Origin: Corallochytrium limacisporum
Taxonomy: Eukaryota; Opisthokonta
Length of the DNA: 26,394 bases
NCBI GenBank assembly: GCA_002811645.1
Contig: PDIP01000129.1
Span: 1 to 26,394, forward strand
Direction: 5' to 3'
Part shown: piece by piece, positions 8,392 through 16,960 of the stretch
How the letters are laid out: each line of letters starts with the position of its first letter
Position numbering within the stretch: the first letter of the stretch is position 1
Translations under genes and position numbers: made by a program
Notes under the pieces: generated by a model
Databases searched by the model: none
What the model saw: only the letters and a program-made list of their open reading frames with translations
What the model was told of the DNA's origin: nothing

Positions 8392-9078
8392 GTTGAACTA
8401 AATGGTTTTGCCGCCCCCAGGAGTTTAAGTTACAGGCTTTAACTTCGATGGCTTTTTGCAAACACCTGACTTCTCTGATCACAAGTACCTGATCATTATT
8501 CTATCCCTTCATATATTATTGTGCACGAAGAATGGCGTGAGAATTTCAGTTCCTGACGACCCCGTGGGTCACGGGTACGATCTCCCTCCCTTTTTCCTCT
8601 TGCAGTAGCAAGACTATCAGGCGGGTCTCCTTAGTCTTTGTGGTTGTGCACTCTCCAATCACTCTCTGTTGCTATACTAGAATGCCAAATGTGATGGGGT
8701 GTAAGGCTCTGCCTGCGGCTAATCTCGTCCAAACGTTAAAACTGGGTGTCACTGTGGAGCACTAACCAAGTGCCTCGTCAGATTTAATCTTGCTGTGAGA
8801 CGCAATTGTGAACATGGTACAAGTTACAAAAGGGCTATTTATGTGGTACCGACAAAAATTTGACATGGTTCATGGCCCTCAGGGCCCTTGAAGGAGTGAA
8901 TTCTCTACTCACGGATACGTGGTAAATGCAGGCCTTTAGAGAAATCAAGGGAGGGGAGGTCAAAAACAGTACGAAGCGGCAAACATAGGGAAAGTTCCAA
9001 TCTCTTGATTTTTCACTAAGAAACATCCCATCCGAGTCACCCCCTACGCACCAATCTCGACATCAGCAGTCGGCCGCT
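8392..9078. other. 687-base intergenic stretch, no gene seen
   Basis: This region lies upstream of the carrier gene and downstream of the KPWE-domain gene, both on the minus strand, so it should hold the carrier promoter and the KPWE 3' untranslated region. Two small perfect hairpins are visible: CCCGTG/CACGGG at 8561-8575 and GGCCCT/AGGGCC at 8874-8886. The short reading frames here have no recognisable motifs, and no tRNA or spliceosomal RNA was found by eye. Confidence 0.5.
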
Positions 9079-9957
9079 TCATTCCCAGGGCTTCTTCGGG
9101 ACTGCCTCCGCACCACTTGCTTCCGGCAGTGGTTGGTCATCCTGCGTTGTCATGTCAATTTTTCTGACGCCGGGGAGTTCCAGACCCTTCTCTACCATCT
9201 CGGCCAGTTCCATGAATGATCGTGGGTAGGGTGTGGCATCGCTGCTTTCGTTGGCCTCCATTGTGTCGCTTTCCTTTGCTGGGTCACCATTGCCAGTGAT
9301 GGACACCCCACTGCCTTCTTCCTGTCTGATACGCTTATACTGGACATAGTCCAGGGATCGGAATGCCTTAGAGAAATAGAAAACCTTAGCTTTCTCGTAC
9401 ACTTCTGGACTAGGCGGAGAATCAGCACCCATTGATCTCTGTAAGCTGTCCCAGCCGGTTAGGAAAGTCTGATCCTGTTCGAAATCATAAGCCTCGAAGG
9501 CATCAGCAAGGCTGGAGGGGTTGCTGTCCGCCATATGCCAAAACATTGCTGTTTCTACTGCTGTTGCGACGAATTGAATCAATGTTTCTTGAGCTTCAAG
9601 ATGATCTACACTGGTAGCGCACAGTAATTGGTGGAGATTGAAGAGATCTGTTTGACCTCTAGCATCTGCGTCGCCCCCAGGCCCACAAGCCATACGCACA
9701 TTTTGTCCTCTTGCGTTCTGGATAACATCGTCTAAAGCAGTTCCAGCTCCAGCTTTCAATAAAGAAGTGTACAGGGTGGAAAGAGAAACGTAGACTGAAT
9801 CTCTCGCAGAAAAAGTAGTAAAATCAGCGACGTCAAGCTGATCCGATAGCTTTTCAATAGCGGGCTTTGGTACAAAACAACGAGCAAACTGGTTATTAAA
9901 TGTCTTGACATCACCTATCCCAAATCCAGTTTGGGAGTGTGTTGCATCCCCACCCAT
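9079..9957 (-). CDS. KPWE-domain protein, PEX39-like C-terminus with unknown N-terminal region
   Basis: The last 50 residues match the small peroxisome-linked KPWE domain. A segment at about 244-268 (YPRSFMELAEMVEKGLELPG, then VRKI) is followed by a flexible acidic linker and the terminal K289-P-W-E292. In PEX39 (human C6orf226, yeast YJR012C) this motif works with PEX7 in importing PTS2 proteins into peroxisomes, and PEX13 carries a similar motif. Residues 1-215 are not recognised. They look helical, include FNNQFARCFVPKPAIEKL near the start, and have no membrane helix. Known PEX39 proteins are much shorter, so this is either a fusion or a lineage-specific extension. The ATG at 9957 is the start. 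The gene is divergent from the TFIIIC subunit. I trust the C-terminal domain; a role in PTS2 import is inference. Confidence 0.75.
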   Translation of the reverse strand: MGGDATHSQTGFGIGDVKTFNNQFARCFVPKPAIEKLSDQLDVADFTTFSARDSVYVSLSTLYTSLLKAGAGTALDDVIQNARGQNVRMACGPGGDADARGQTDLFNLHQLLCATSVDHLEAQETLIQFVATAVETAMFWHMADSNPSSLADAFEAYDFEQDQTFLTGWDSLQRSMGADSPPSPEVYEKAKVFYFSKAFRSLDYVQYKRIRQEEGSGVSITGNGDPAKESDTMEANESSDATPYPRSFMELAEMVEKGLELPGVRKIDMTTQDDQPLPEASGAEAVPKKPWE

Positions 9958-10432
9958 GTCTCACGGTTGTGGTTCAGAGTCACGCGCAGTTGATCTATTT
10001 ATTAGAAACGCTCACTCCTGCTTACATTGTGATTCGCGACTTTACTGTGCAAACACGTACACGTGATTACAAGGTTCCAGATGTATGGGACCGGCATCCT
10101 CGCTGAACTACCTAAACAAGCGAGCAGTGGTTAACACCTGCCACAGCTGAGGTTTTGCTGTGCCGGGTATATCCCTCAAATCCATAAGAATACTGGAGGC
10201 CCATAACCAACCCATTACAAATCCCTCCCCCACCCACCCCCGGGGGGCACTTCCTACCCTGCCCTTCAGAATCCAGATTTCACCCAGGTCCGCACTCCGA
10301 GTGGGTATCTAAGGTTCTTCGTTGGTGAAAGCAGGCACTTGAATCCATAGCGTAGACCCTCCTGGAATGCACAGGATACCATAAGCAGATGCAAAGTTTT
10401 GGAGAATGTAGCACCTCAGAGGGTTAAACAGA
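9958..10432. promoter_or_regulatory. Divergent promoter region between KPWE-domain and TFIIIC genes
   Basis: These 475 bases separate two outward-facing starts. They hold a CACGTG E-box/G-box at 10060-10065, a hairpin with 6-base arms at 10142-10162 (CACAGC/GCTGTG), and a C-rich stretch ending in C5G6 near 10237-10247. No RNA gene is recognisable. The regulatory role is inferred from position and the G-box is not proof of use. Confidence 0.45.
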
Positions 10433-12793
10433 ATGATTTCTCCTGAAGATGAACAGGACGTCCACGCTGAGTTTGAAAATGTGGACAGCAGAGTCAAGAC
10501 CGGTCACCGCAAGGGCCGACGTCGTCGCAATAATCAGGTTGGTCGGCCGCGGAGAGGTGCATTGTCACTTATGCAGCAAGATATGATGGGCAAAGCAAAT
10601 ATGCAATACGTTGATGGGAAGCTGTCAGAGGCTGCAGAACTAGCGAAATCCATTGTCCAGGAGAATCCGCATGCACAGGAACCATATCAATTATTGAGTA
10701 CCATATTCGAAGAACTCGGCGACGTTCGGCAGGCATTTAATTTTGCGCTAACTGCGGCATATTTACAAAGAACAGATCCAGAATTGTGGTCAAAGAGTGG
10801 CTTCTTTGCTCTGGAGCTAGGAGATCAGGAGAAAGCGCTCATGTGCTTTGGTCGGTGCCTAAAATGGAATGCGAAGCGGGTACAGAAAAGAGAGTCTGCT
10901 GGAGGCTCTCTTCATTTAGTCTACTCCAAATCAGATAACACAGACGTACTATGGGAGATCATCCGAATCTACATGGCATTGGGAGATGATGATAATGCAA
11001 AGAAGTATTTGGATAGACTGTTACGTCGGGAGCCTTCCAGTCTTGATGCTCGCATGGAAATGGCTAATTTACTGTATCGTCAAGGAGACTATCAGGAAGC
11101 ACACTGGATTCTAAGGCAAGGAGTGGACGTGTCTACCAACACGCTCTCACTGGAGCAGGTTGCGGTATATTTCCAGTTGTGCATTGCAGCGGAGTGCTAT
11201 CGATGCATCTTGCCTCTGGCAAGAAGACTTTTTGGTTTCACCCTAGGGCCCACATTTGCCGAGCAGGTGATGAAGGAAAAGTTGCCTATCGACCTCGAAC
11301 TCCATATTACAATTGCTCTGCTTCATTGTGAACCGGGTATGGCCAGTGACGGGGTCAAGTTGGCACAGCAGGTTTTAACGTGCATCCCAGTTTCGCCATA
11401 TGCTGATTTGTATTCTATCGTTGCGAAGGCGTTGCACACGTTCAATTCTGTCAACACATCCGGAAGTGGTCCCGCGCTGGAGGCTACCAGGCCGGACTCT
11501 GTGAACCTGGAAAGGACCCTGTGGAAGGCATTGTCCAAGGTGAACGCAGGTGAAGTACCCGCTGAGGTTCGACCCGACCAACTGGTTACTAAATGCAAAG
11601 CATTTTATCTGTACTGTCTATCCAAAGGCAGCCAGCCATCGTCACAGAATGGTGAAGACCTCGTCCAAGAAATGGAATTGTGCATTGCGGATTTGACAGG
11701 ACGAAATTTGCTAGAAACCGACGGAGGAGCAGAATGCATTAACTGGCTATTGGAGCGGTATCTGGAAAGAATTGAGTTCCTGCAGGCCGCCAGAGTGCTG
11801 CACTATGGCAGTGGAACGTGGGAGGACCAGGCAACTGACATTCGACAGCTCTCTGAAGATCTTAGCCCGTGGACGATAGCACAATTGATACGTCCATCGC
11901 TCAGCTCCTTTTCACATATTCATTCTGTCGCTCTGCAGCTACTTGAGGCGGTACCAAATATCATGACTGACATTGACAAATTGGCGCAAGTTGCAGATGG
12001 GCTGACGCTGTGTGTTGTCCCTCACCTGATTCGCCTCGCGATTGCAGGATCCAAAACCAGGAACGAGATACGTGCTTTTTCCGGATTATTCCCCTTAGTG
12101 GATGAAGCAAATCTGGCAGACGGCAAGGATTCACTGAGGGAACTGGAACAGTCCGACCAAGAGCTCATGCATGGTCTTGAAGTCCTCATCGGATTGCTGT
12201 GGTTCCGTGACATGTACGATGAATTGGAGACATTGATCAATGCAGCGCAGATCGCTTTCAAACGATCAGAGCCATTTGGGCACAAACTACTGAGTTTACA
12301 GTCGTTCAAAAGCATTTTGAGTACGCGGGCTGGCTCTAAAATTGCACTGCCAGAGAAATCGATCTCCCTAAGTGACACCGATGAATCCTATTGGTATGCA
12401 TTGGATCTGCGTGCCCTCAAAGATTCTTCAATGAGGCCAGATCCCAAGATGTCTCTACAATACGCGAAACCATTAGGGTTACGTAAATATCACCAATTAC
12501 TTTATCTCTATCACAACAGCACAAGATGTCCCGGGGGTTCATCCAATGATGCATGCGAGTCTTTGACGTTGTTGATGTCGTCACTTCTGCAACGGAAAAC
12601 AGAATACAAGCAGGACGGAGATCAGGACGAGACTGCTATGGAGGTAATGATGGCACTTCTCGCGATTCACTTCTTAGTGAACAATGTAGACACCAGTGGG
12701 CTCACTGACGATTCTTTATCTGTATTGACAAACAGGGTTCTACTTCAGGACACTAGATTTCAAAGCCTTTTCTCAGGTAACTTAAGATCCTAA
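10433..12793 (+). CDS. GTF3C3: General transcription factor IIIC TPR subunit (GTF3C3/Sfc4/tau131-like)
   Basis: TFIIIC binds the A and B boxes of tRNA genes, and this TPR subunit recruits TFIIIB in the nucleus. The 786-residue protein starts with an acidic segment and a basic patch at about residues 23-42 (GHRKGRRRR...GRPRRG). TPR repeats then begin near residue 52 (MGKANMQYVDGKLSEAAELA, then SIVQENPHAQEPYQLLSTIF). This order and wording closely follow GTF3C3 and fission yeast Sfc4. More TPR-like helices continue through about residue 230, with a second helical block towards the C-terminus. It is somewhat shorter than the human protein (about 886). The ATG at 10433 is the only early start. 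Its stop overlaps the stop region of convergent SPRTN by 12 bases. Confidence 0.85.
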   Translation: MISPEDEQDVHAEFENVDSRVKTGHRKGRRRRNNQVGRPRRGALSLMQQDMMGKANMQYVDGKLSEAAELAKSIVQENPHAQEPYQLLSTIFEELGDVRQAFNFALTAAYLQRTDPELWSKSGFFALELGDQEKALMCFGRCLKWNAKRVQKRESAGGSLHLVYSKSDNTDVLWEIIRIYMALGDDDNAKKYLDRLLRREPSSLDARMEMANLLYRQGDYQEAHWILRQGVDVSTNTLSLEQVAVYFQLCIAAECYRCILPLARRLFGFTLGPTFAEQVMKEKLPIDLELHITIALLHCEPGMASDGVKLAQQVLTCIPVSPYADLYSIVAKALHTFNSVNTSGSGPALEATRPDSVNLERTLWKALSKVNAGEVPAEVRPDQLVTKCKAFYLYCLSKGSQPSSQNGEDLVQEMELCIADLTGRNLLETDGGAECINWLLERYLERIEFLQAARVLHYGSGTWEDQATDIRQLSEDLSPWTIAQLIRPSLSSFSHIHSVALQLLEAVPNIMTDIDKLAQVADGLTLCVVPHLIRLAIAGSKTRNEIRAFSGLFPLVDEANLADGKDSLRELEQSDQELMHGLEVLIGLLWFRDMYDELETLINAAQIAFKRSEPFGHKLLSLQSFKSILSTRAGSKIALPEKSISLSDTDESYWYALDLRALKDSSMRPDPKMSLQYAKPLGLRKYHQLLYLYHNSTRCPGGSSNDACESLTLLMSSLLQRKTEYKQDGDQDETAMEVMMALLAIHFLVNNVDTSGLTDDSLSVLTNRVLLQDTRFQSLFSGNLRS

Positions 12794-13909
12794 TAGAAGA
12801 TCTAAAGCGCGACTAACTTGTCCATTAGCTGCTATCACAGCTTGTTCCACCTCAATGTGTGCAAAGCCCATTCCTATCAGGTGGGAAACAGCTTCGTCGT
12901 GACTTGGCGATGGCTTTGGCTGTACCGGTGCATCTGACTCTCCCGAGAGATCGATAACAACCTCATTCTTAGACGTAGCGTGAGACTTGTTTTGCAGGTT
13001 CGGCTCCTTTTGACGAGATCTTTGTTTCAAGATCTCGGCAGCCTTGTGTAAATTCCCATTTGCTTGTACCATGGCGTTTTGGAGCGCGTCATTGTCCTCG
13101 ACATGAGTCAGCCATCTCAGCCTATTCAGTCGGGAATCAGACTGTGGCTCACTCGTACTACAGCCCAGGATTGTCCCCCCCGAGTGCACAGCACTCGCTT
13201 CCGCTGAAACACCTTTCCGTTCCAAAAACTTGTCAAGATTGGATTGGGATGAGTCCTTGGGCTTCTTTTTCTTGCCCTTTCGATAGTCCTCCGGTTCTTT
13301 GGTCTTGACGTATTTCCCACTGCAAGTAGCTGCATGCCTGTGCCAGAAGCACTGCTGTTTACAGCGCCCTCGCCTACGGAGGTATGGACAATCCTTTTCG
13401 GACGGTGGTCGATTCATTGCACGACGTACCTCATCTTTACACACATCACATTGCCAATGATGGGTCCTGAAATGCTCCACCTCATCATGGAAACTATGAT
13501 ACACGGTGATGTTGTAGCCACTTGGTGGTCGGTATGGGTCAAGGTCCGGGTTCGCGTATCGACCTCTCCCGCAGTTGATCTCAAGTGCGATTCTGAGAAA
13601 TGCAGGTCCATGGTCTTCTCTATCTATGTCTTCCCTAGTTCCATTTGCCCCCAAAAATTGATATGCATGGATCATTTCATGTAGCAAGGTTTCCTTACCT
13701 TCCTTCGCTGTTCTGAACTGCAACAGCTGTTCACTCAGTACAATTTCTACTAGTCCATTCGAACATAATTTACAGTAACCAGCACACAAGGTCATGCGGC
13801 CAGTTGACCATCGGAGCTTGACTGCGTTTTTTGATAGTAATGAGTTAAAATATGCTGCATCGTATGCGAGGAACATGTCATGAATGTCTGGTAGAACGTC
13901 AACTTCCAT
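12782..13909 (-). CDS. SPRTN: SPRTN/Spartan DNA-protein crosslink protease with PIP-like, SIM-like and UBA motifs
   Basis: SPRTN is a DNA-dependent metalloprotease that degrades protein crosslinks during replication. The 375-residue protein begins, from the ATG at 13909, in MEVDVLPDIHDMF, which aligns with the start of the human SprT domain. The frame stays open upstream to a GTG at 14062, but no ATG lies there. The zinc site is H77-E-M-I-H81 with a third histidine at 100 (DREDHGPAF). The zinc-binding subdomain has C154, C157 and later Cys/His residues. The tail carries a PIP-like box QSNLDKFL at 222-229, a UBA-like helix set at about 265-296, a SUMO-interaction-like VVIDL near 318-322, and a clear UBA domain at 337-375. 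Animal SPRTN ends in a UBZ zinc finger instead. It overlaps convergent GTF3C3 by 12 bases. Confidence 0.9.
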   Translation of the reverse strand: MEVDVLPDIHDMFLAYDAAYFNSLLSKNAVKLRWSTGRMTLCAGYCKLCSNGLVEIVLSEQLLQFRTAKEGKETLLHEMIHAYQFLGANGTREDIDREDHGPAFLRIALEINCGRGRYANPDLDPYRPPSGYNITVYHSFHDEVEHFRTHHWQCDVCKDEVRRAMNRPPSEKDCPYLRRRGRCKQQCFWHRHAATCSGKYVKTKEPEDYRKGKKKKPKDSSQSNLDKFLERKGVSAEASAVHSGGTILGCSTSEPQSDSRLNRLRWLTHVEDNDALQNAMVQANGNLHKAAEILKQRSRQKEPNLQNKSHATSKNEVVIDLSGESDAPVQPKPSPSHDEAVSHLIGMGFAHIEVEQAVIAANGQVSRALDLLLGS

Positions 13910-15706
13910 AGTGCCATCTCTATCGTTCACAATGAGGACCAGCCCCCACACGTACCCAAGCTTGATGTGTAGTTCATTGTACCTCCATGAAGTCTGCAGT
14001 AAATGTTGAAGATGTAGTGGCCCTTCACATAGCCCAGCGGTGCGAGGGAGATGTACATCCACCCCGATTATCTCAGACCGGCGGGCAGCGCTGCCGAGCG
14101 GGGTTCCCCATACATGGATTAGTTTTTTAAAAAAAAACAGATTACTTAAATAATATGAACGTCCTCCCCAACCGGAAGGTTAGAACCCGCTGCTTGATGA
14201 CACGGTCTATTCGTTCGTTGCCACACAGACTTTTCGCGTAAGTGGGCTCTCTGGAGCGTGCCTTACTATGACGGAGGGGGATTCCACCCACACACCGCAA
14301 CCCAACAACCCATAGCCAGCCAACAGCAACAAGAAATGAATTAACGTCCCAAGAATGAGTTGGCACTCTAACTTGCTGTGGAAGTCATTCTACGGTGTAC
14401 GCTTGTCTATGATCCGGAAATGCCAGAGCTCCATGTATCAAATTTATTCCCACTTCAGTAGTTGACTACTACCTCGTATGATCTCATGCTCCAGGCACTC
14501 CAAGCTAGTCGAGAATGTGGTGTCAAAAGTTCGTGGTTTTGTGGACTATACTGTGGATTGCAGATACGGCAATCCTTCTGAACCATGGTATTTGCGCAGC
14601 CGCCAACGAAACATGGTTCGCTCGCCATATCCACTCTACCCAACTGGAGGTTTCAGTACACGGTCGACCTGCCTTTTTTGAACGTCAACCGGTGTCGGTA
14701 TGATATGATGTAAAGATATTTTGACAGATCGAGTTTCGCTTCCATATTGCCACAAGTGAGCTGTGATACTAGTGTATCACCCCAGGTAGCATCGTAGCAT
14801 CGTCGGGTGCAACAGCCAGGGCAATGATGGCTGTTCCGCTAAAAGAACCACCAATTAAGATGATCTACTATTGTATTTTCGACTCGCGTTGGTTGTTGAT
14901 TGTGCATGCTGTGCCTATGCGTATGGACACAGGCATTTGACATGCGTGTTACGTGATAAAACAGCTGTCCCTACCGCAGCAACCGGCGCGAAACCGAGGA
15001 ACGCTGGGTTACGTCAATGCGACTGTGTGACTTTTGTTTGCCCTGATATATCTTCTCAATACTACCTTCGTCCTACCTCTCATCGCTTATCTTCCTCCAT
15101 TCCATCACTGGTGGGCGGCATTGGAGAGGGGACGGGATAGGCTTACAACCCTCCATAACGAAGAGAAAATTTTCTTCACTGGTTTGCTACTACGAGCCGA
15201 TCTCTTTCTCACCCTCTCACCATGGAAAGCAAACGTTGAAAAAGGCGAACGAGCGAGTCTGAGGGAGTAGGGGCGGGAAATGGGGACGCCGTGTTTTTTT
15301 AGTCCATCATACATACCGCAGATCTCCTGGCATTTCCCCCCTGGATTCCATGTCTGCCAATTCGAAAGCAGAGGCAGAAGGCCCGCGAACACAGCAAGAT
15401 CACCCAGCATATTTGCACTCCCGTGGTAGATGCGGGTCGGTGGTGAACCTTAGGGATCACATAAGTGCGCAAGCGGTGACCGTGTCCACAGAAATAGGGA
15501 CAAATATGGGACCCACGCAATCGGTGGCGAGAATGTGATTAGTAGATATGCACAAGCTCTCCTCGGGCAGTCCTGAAGGCAGGTATTTTCACTCTTACAG
15601 TAAGCGAATCAGGCAAGTGTGTCGTCACTTTGATAGAACTCAACAGTCGAGAAAGTGCAAAACTTCTGAAGGCTCAGTAGGTCCAGTGTAAGCTAGGATA
15701 GCAATC
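13910..15706. other. 1.8-kb intergenic region between SPRTN and Pro-rich gene
   Basis: This is the longest stretch without a recognised gene, lying between two outward-facing genes. It includes T6A9 at 14123-14137, a perfect hairpin with 7-base arms at 14763-14780 and a tandem GTAGCATC pair just after it near 14787-14801. It also has E2F-type octamers at 14986-14993 (GCGCGAAA) and 15273-15280 (GCGGGAAA), and a 12-base palindrome AGAAAATTTTCT at 15164-15175. Short reading frames of 60-100 codons occur on both strands, but none shows family motifs or agreeing features. It is much longer than the 400-475 base divergent promoters elsewhere in the window, so an unseen RNA gene remains possible. 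Confidence 0.5.
14763..14780. repeat. Perfect inverted repeat, 7-base arms
   Basis: GTGATAC and GTATCAC are separated by the 4-base loop TAGT. It lies in the SPRTN/Pro-rich intergenic region. It could be a transcription factor site or an RNA hairpin; nothing else supports either. Confidence 0.7.
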
Positions 15707-16693
15707 ATGGCAGCAGAGAAAACCCCATATCCACTGGCTTCGGTTCCTGACTTCTATCCACCTCCACCGTTGCCCCAAAACCCAGCTGGGCGTAGCCATT
15801 CGCTGCCTGGACATCCACCGTCGTACAATGCATCTGGGAGCTCATCTCCGGGATATCCACCATCGCCATCCGCTGTACTTAACTATCAGTCCCACACACC
15901 CCCAGCACAGTATCAGCCCGGTGGATATTCACCACCGCATCACCCCCCTGCATACCCACCATCAGCTGGGTACGGGGCGGGTCCGAGTTCTCCGGGTTAC
16001 CCACCTCAACACCACCATGTAGCGCCATACCCTCCACAACATGGGCAGCCGCAGCGCCACAGCATTGCTGGTACTACTGTACCGGCTGGCCAGCTTCAGC
16101 AGTATGGACTGAACAATGTAGTTTTTGCAGGAAAGAATTTCACCCTCCGCGCCGCCCCACCGAAACCCAAACCACCGGTGGAGAAGCCTCCCGCTAAGGG
16201 ACTGATGGGATTCATCAAATCGGCTAAGAAAGCAATTCAAGATGCATTGCCAAAAGCCCAGGCAGCTGAATTGTATCCAACTCCCGAAGGCTGGATCTTT
16301 AATGGAGTAATTGTACCTGCACAACATCTTCAATTCAAGTATCCAAAGAATGACCAGAAGCGTAGGCAATGCACTTTTCTCAATTATCAGTCTCAATACG
16401 ACTTAGGGGAAGCTGTTGGATTCTATCCGTGCCCCAAAGGTCATTGCAAAGCAAGAGGACCACACAAGAAAATCATTAGCACCAGCTTTAAAGCAAAGGC
16501 CGGTTTGTCTTGCCTTGCGCCACCTGTAGAAATGCCAGCTCAACAGTGTTCTCGATGTGGTCATGTTCTAATCCTAAAACCTGATCACATTCAAATTCGT
16601 GGACTCCAAAAACCTGGCAAACGCAGACGTGGGAATAGCGGAGGTTGGAACGACAGCGGCTCTGTCTGCAGTGGCGGTAGTGGTGGGAGCTGA
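15707..16693 (+). CDS. Pro/Tyr/Gly-rich protein with uncharacterised Cys/His C-terminal domain
   Basis: I do not recognise this 328-residue protein. Residues 1-120 are low complexity, built from degenerate PGYPP, PPAYPP and PQHH units like those in annexin A7-type and other condensate-prone tails. A basic segment at about 160-183 (KGLMGFIKSAKKAIQDAL) could be an amphipathic helix. The C-terminal part (about 188-305) is the conserved-looking core. It has W196 and Y212, then cysteines 222, 242, 247, 269, 281 and 284 in the patterns C-P-x2-H-C and C-S-R-C-G-H, which suggest a zinc-binding fold. It ends in a basic run (KPGKRRR) and a Gly/Ser tail. There is no signal peptide or membrane helix. The ATG at 15707 is the start. 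It is convergent with the seven-TM gene, 267 bases apart. Function unknown. Confidence 0.8.
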   Translation: MAAEKTPYPLASVPDFYPPPPLPQNPAGRSHSLPGHPPSYNASGSSSPGYPPSPSAVLNYQSHTPPAQYQPGGYSPPHHPPAYPPSAGYGAGPSSPGYPPQHHHVAPYPPQHGQPQRHSIAGTTVPAGQLQQYGLNNVVFAGKNFTLRAAPPKPKPPVEKPPAKGLMGFIKSAKKAIQDALPKAQAAELYPTPEGWIFNGVIVPAQHLQFKYPKNDQKRRQCTFLNYQSQYDLGEAVGFYPCPKGHCKARGPHKKIISTSFKAKAGLSCLAPPVEMPAQQCSRCGHVLILKPDHIQIRGLQKPGKRRRGNSGGWNDSGSVCSGGSGGS

Positions 16694-16792
16694 GTATCAT
16701 ATTAAAGTATACCATTGATTGCAATCTTGTATCTCACTTGTTGTCTTACTGTTATGAAGCATATTCAATACCCAACTATCTTTGATAATGGA

Positions 16793-16833
16793 ATTCAATT
16801 TGGATGAAATTCATAATTTGAATGAAATTGAAT
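16793..16833. repeat. AT-rich nested inverted repeat between convergent genes
   Basis: ATTCAATTT at 16793-16801 pairs perfectly with AAATTGAAT at 16825-16833. An inner AAATT/AATTT pair lies in the loop, and ATGAAATT is repeated directly. It sits about 100 bases after the Pro-rich gene stop and 127 bases from the seven-TM gene stop, so it may help end transcription or position polyadenylation from both sides. That role is inference. Confidence 0.65.
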
Positions 16834-16960
16834 GGGCAAAACGGCTACAGGAGTCTGCTAACGAAGACTGTCACACTAGTGCTACATATACATGTTTTTA
16901 TGTAGTAATGTATTTTGTATGTCCCAACCTTTGGACAAATCTTTCTTGATAGTTGCGTGA

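Noticed and set aside
13910-14062. GTG-initiated extension of SPRTN by 51 codons
   Set aside because: No in-frame ATG occurs there, the added residues match nothing, and the ATG at 13909 aligns with the start of the human SprT domain.
14160-14260. Possible tRNA on the minus strand (GGGTTCTAACC)
   Set aside because: The T-loop does not fit TTCRA and no acceptor or anticodon arm pairs with it.
14986-15280. E2F-type octamers at 14986 and 15273 as regulators of SPRTN
   Set aside because: They lie over 1 kb from the SPRTN start and about three such octamers are expected by chance in the window.
14871-15538. Several 60-100 codon frames in the SPRTN/Pro-rich spacer
   Set aside because: They overlap one another on both strands, show no domain and have no supporting features.
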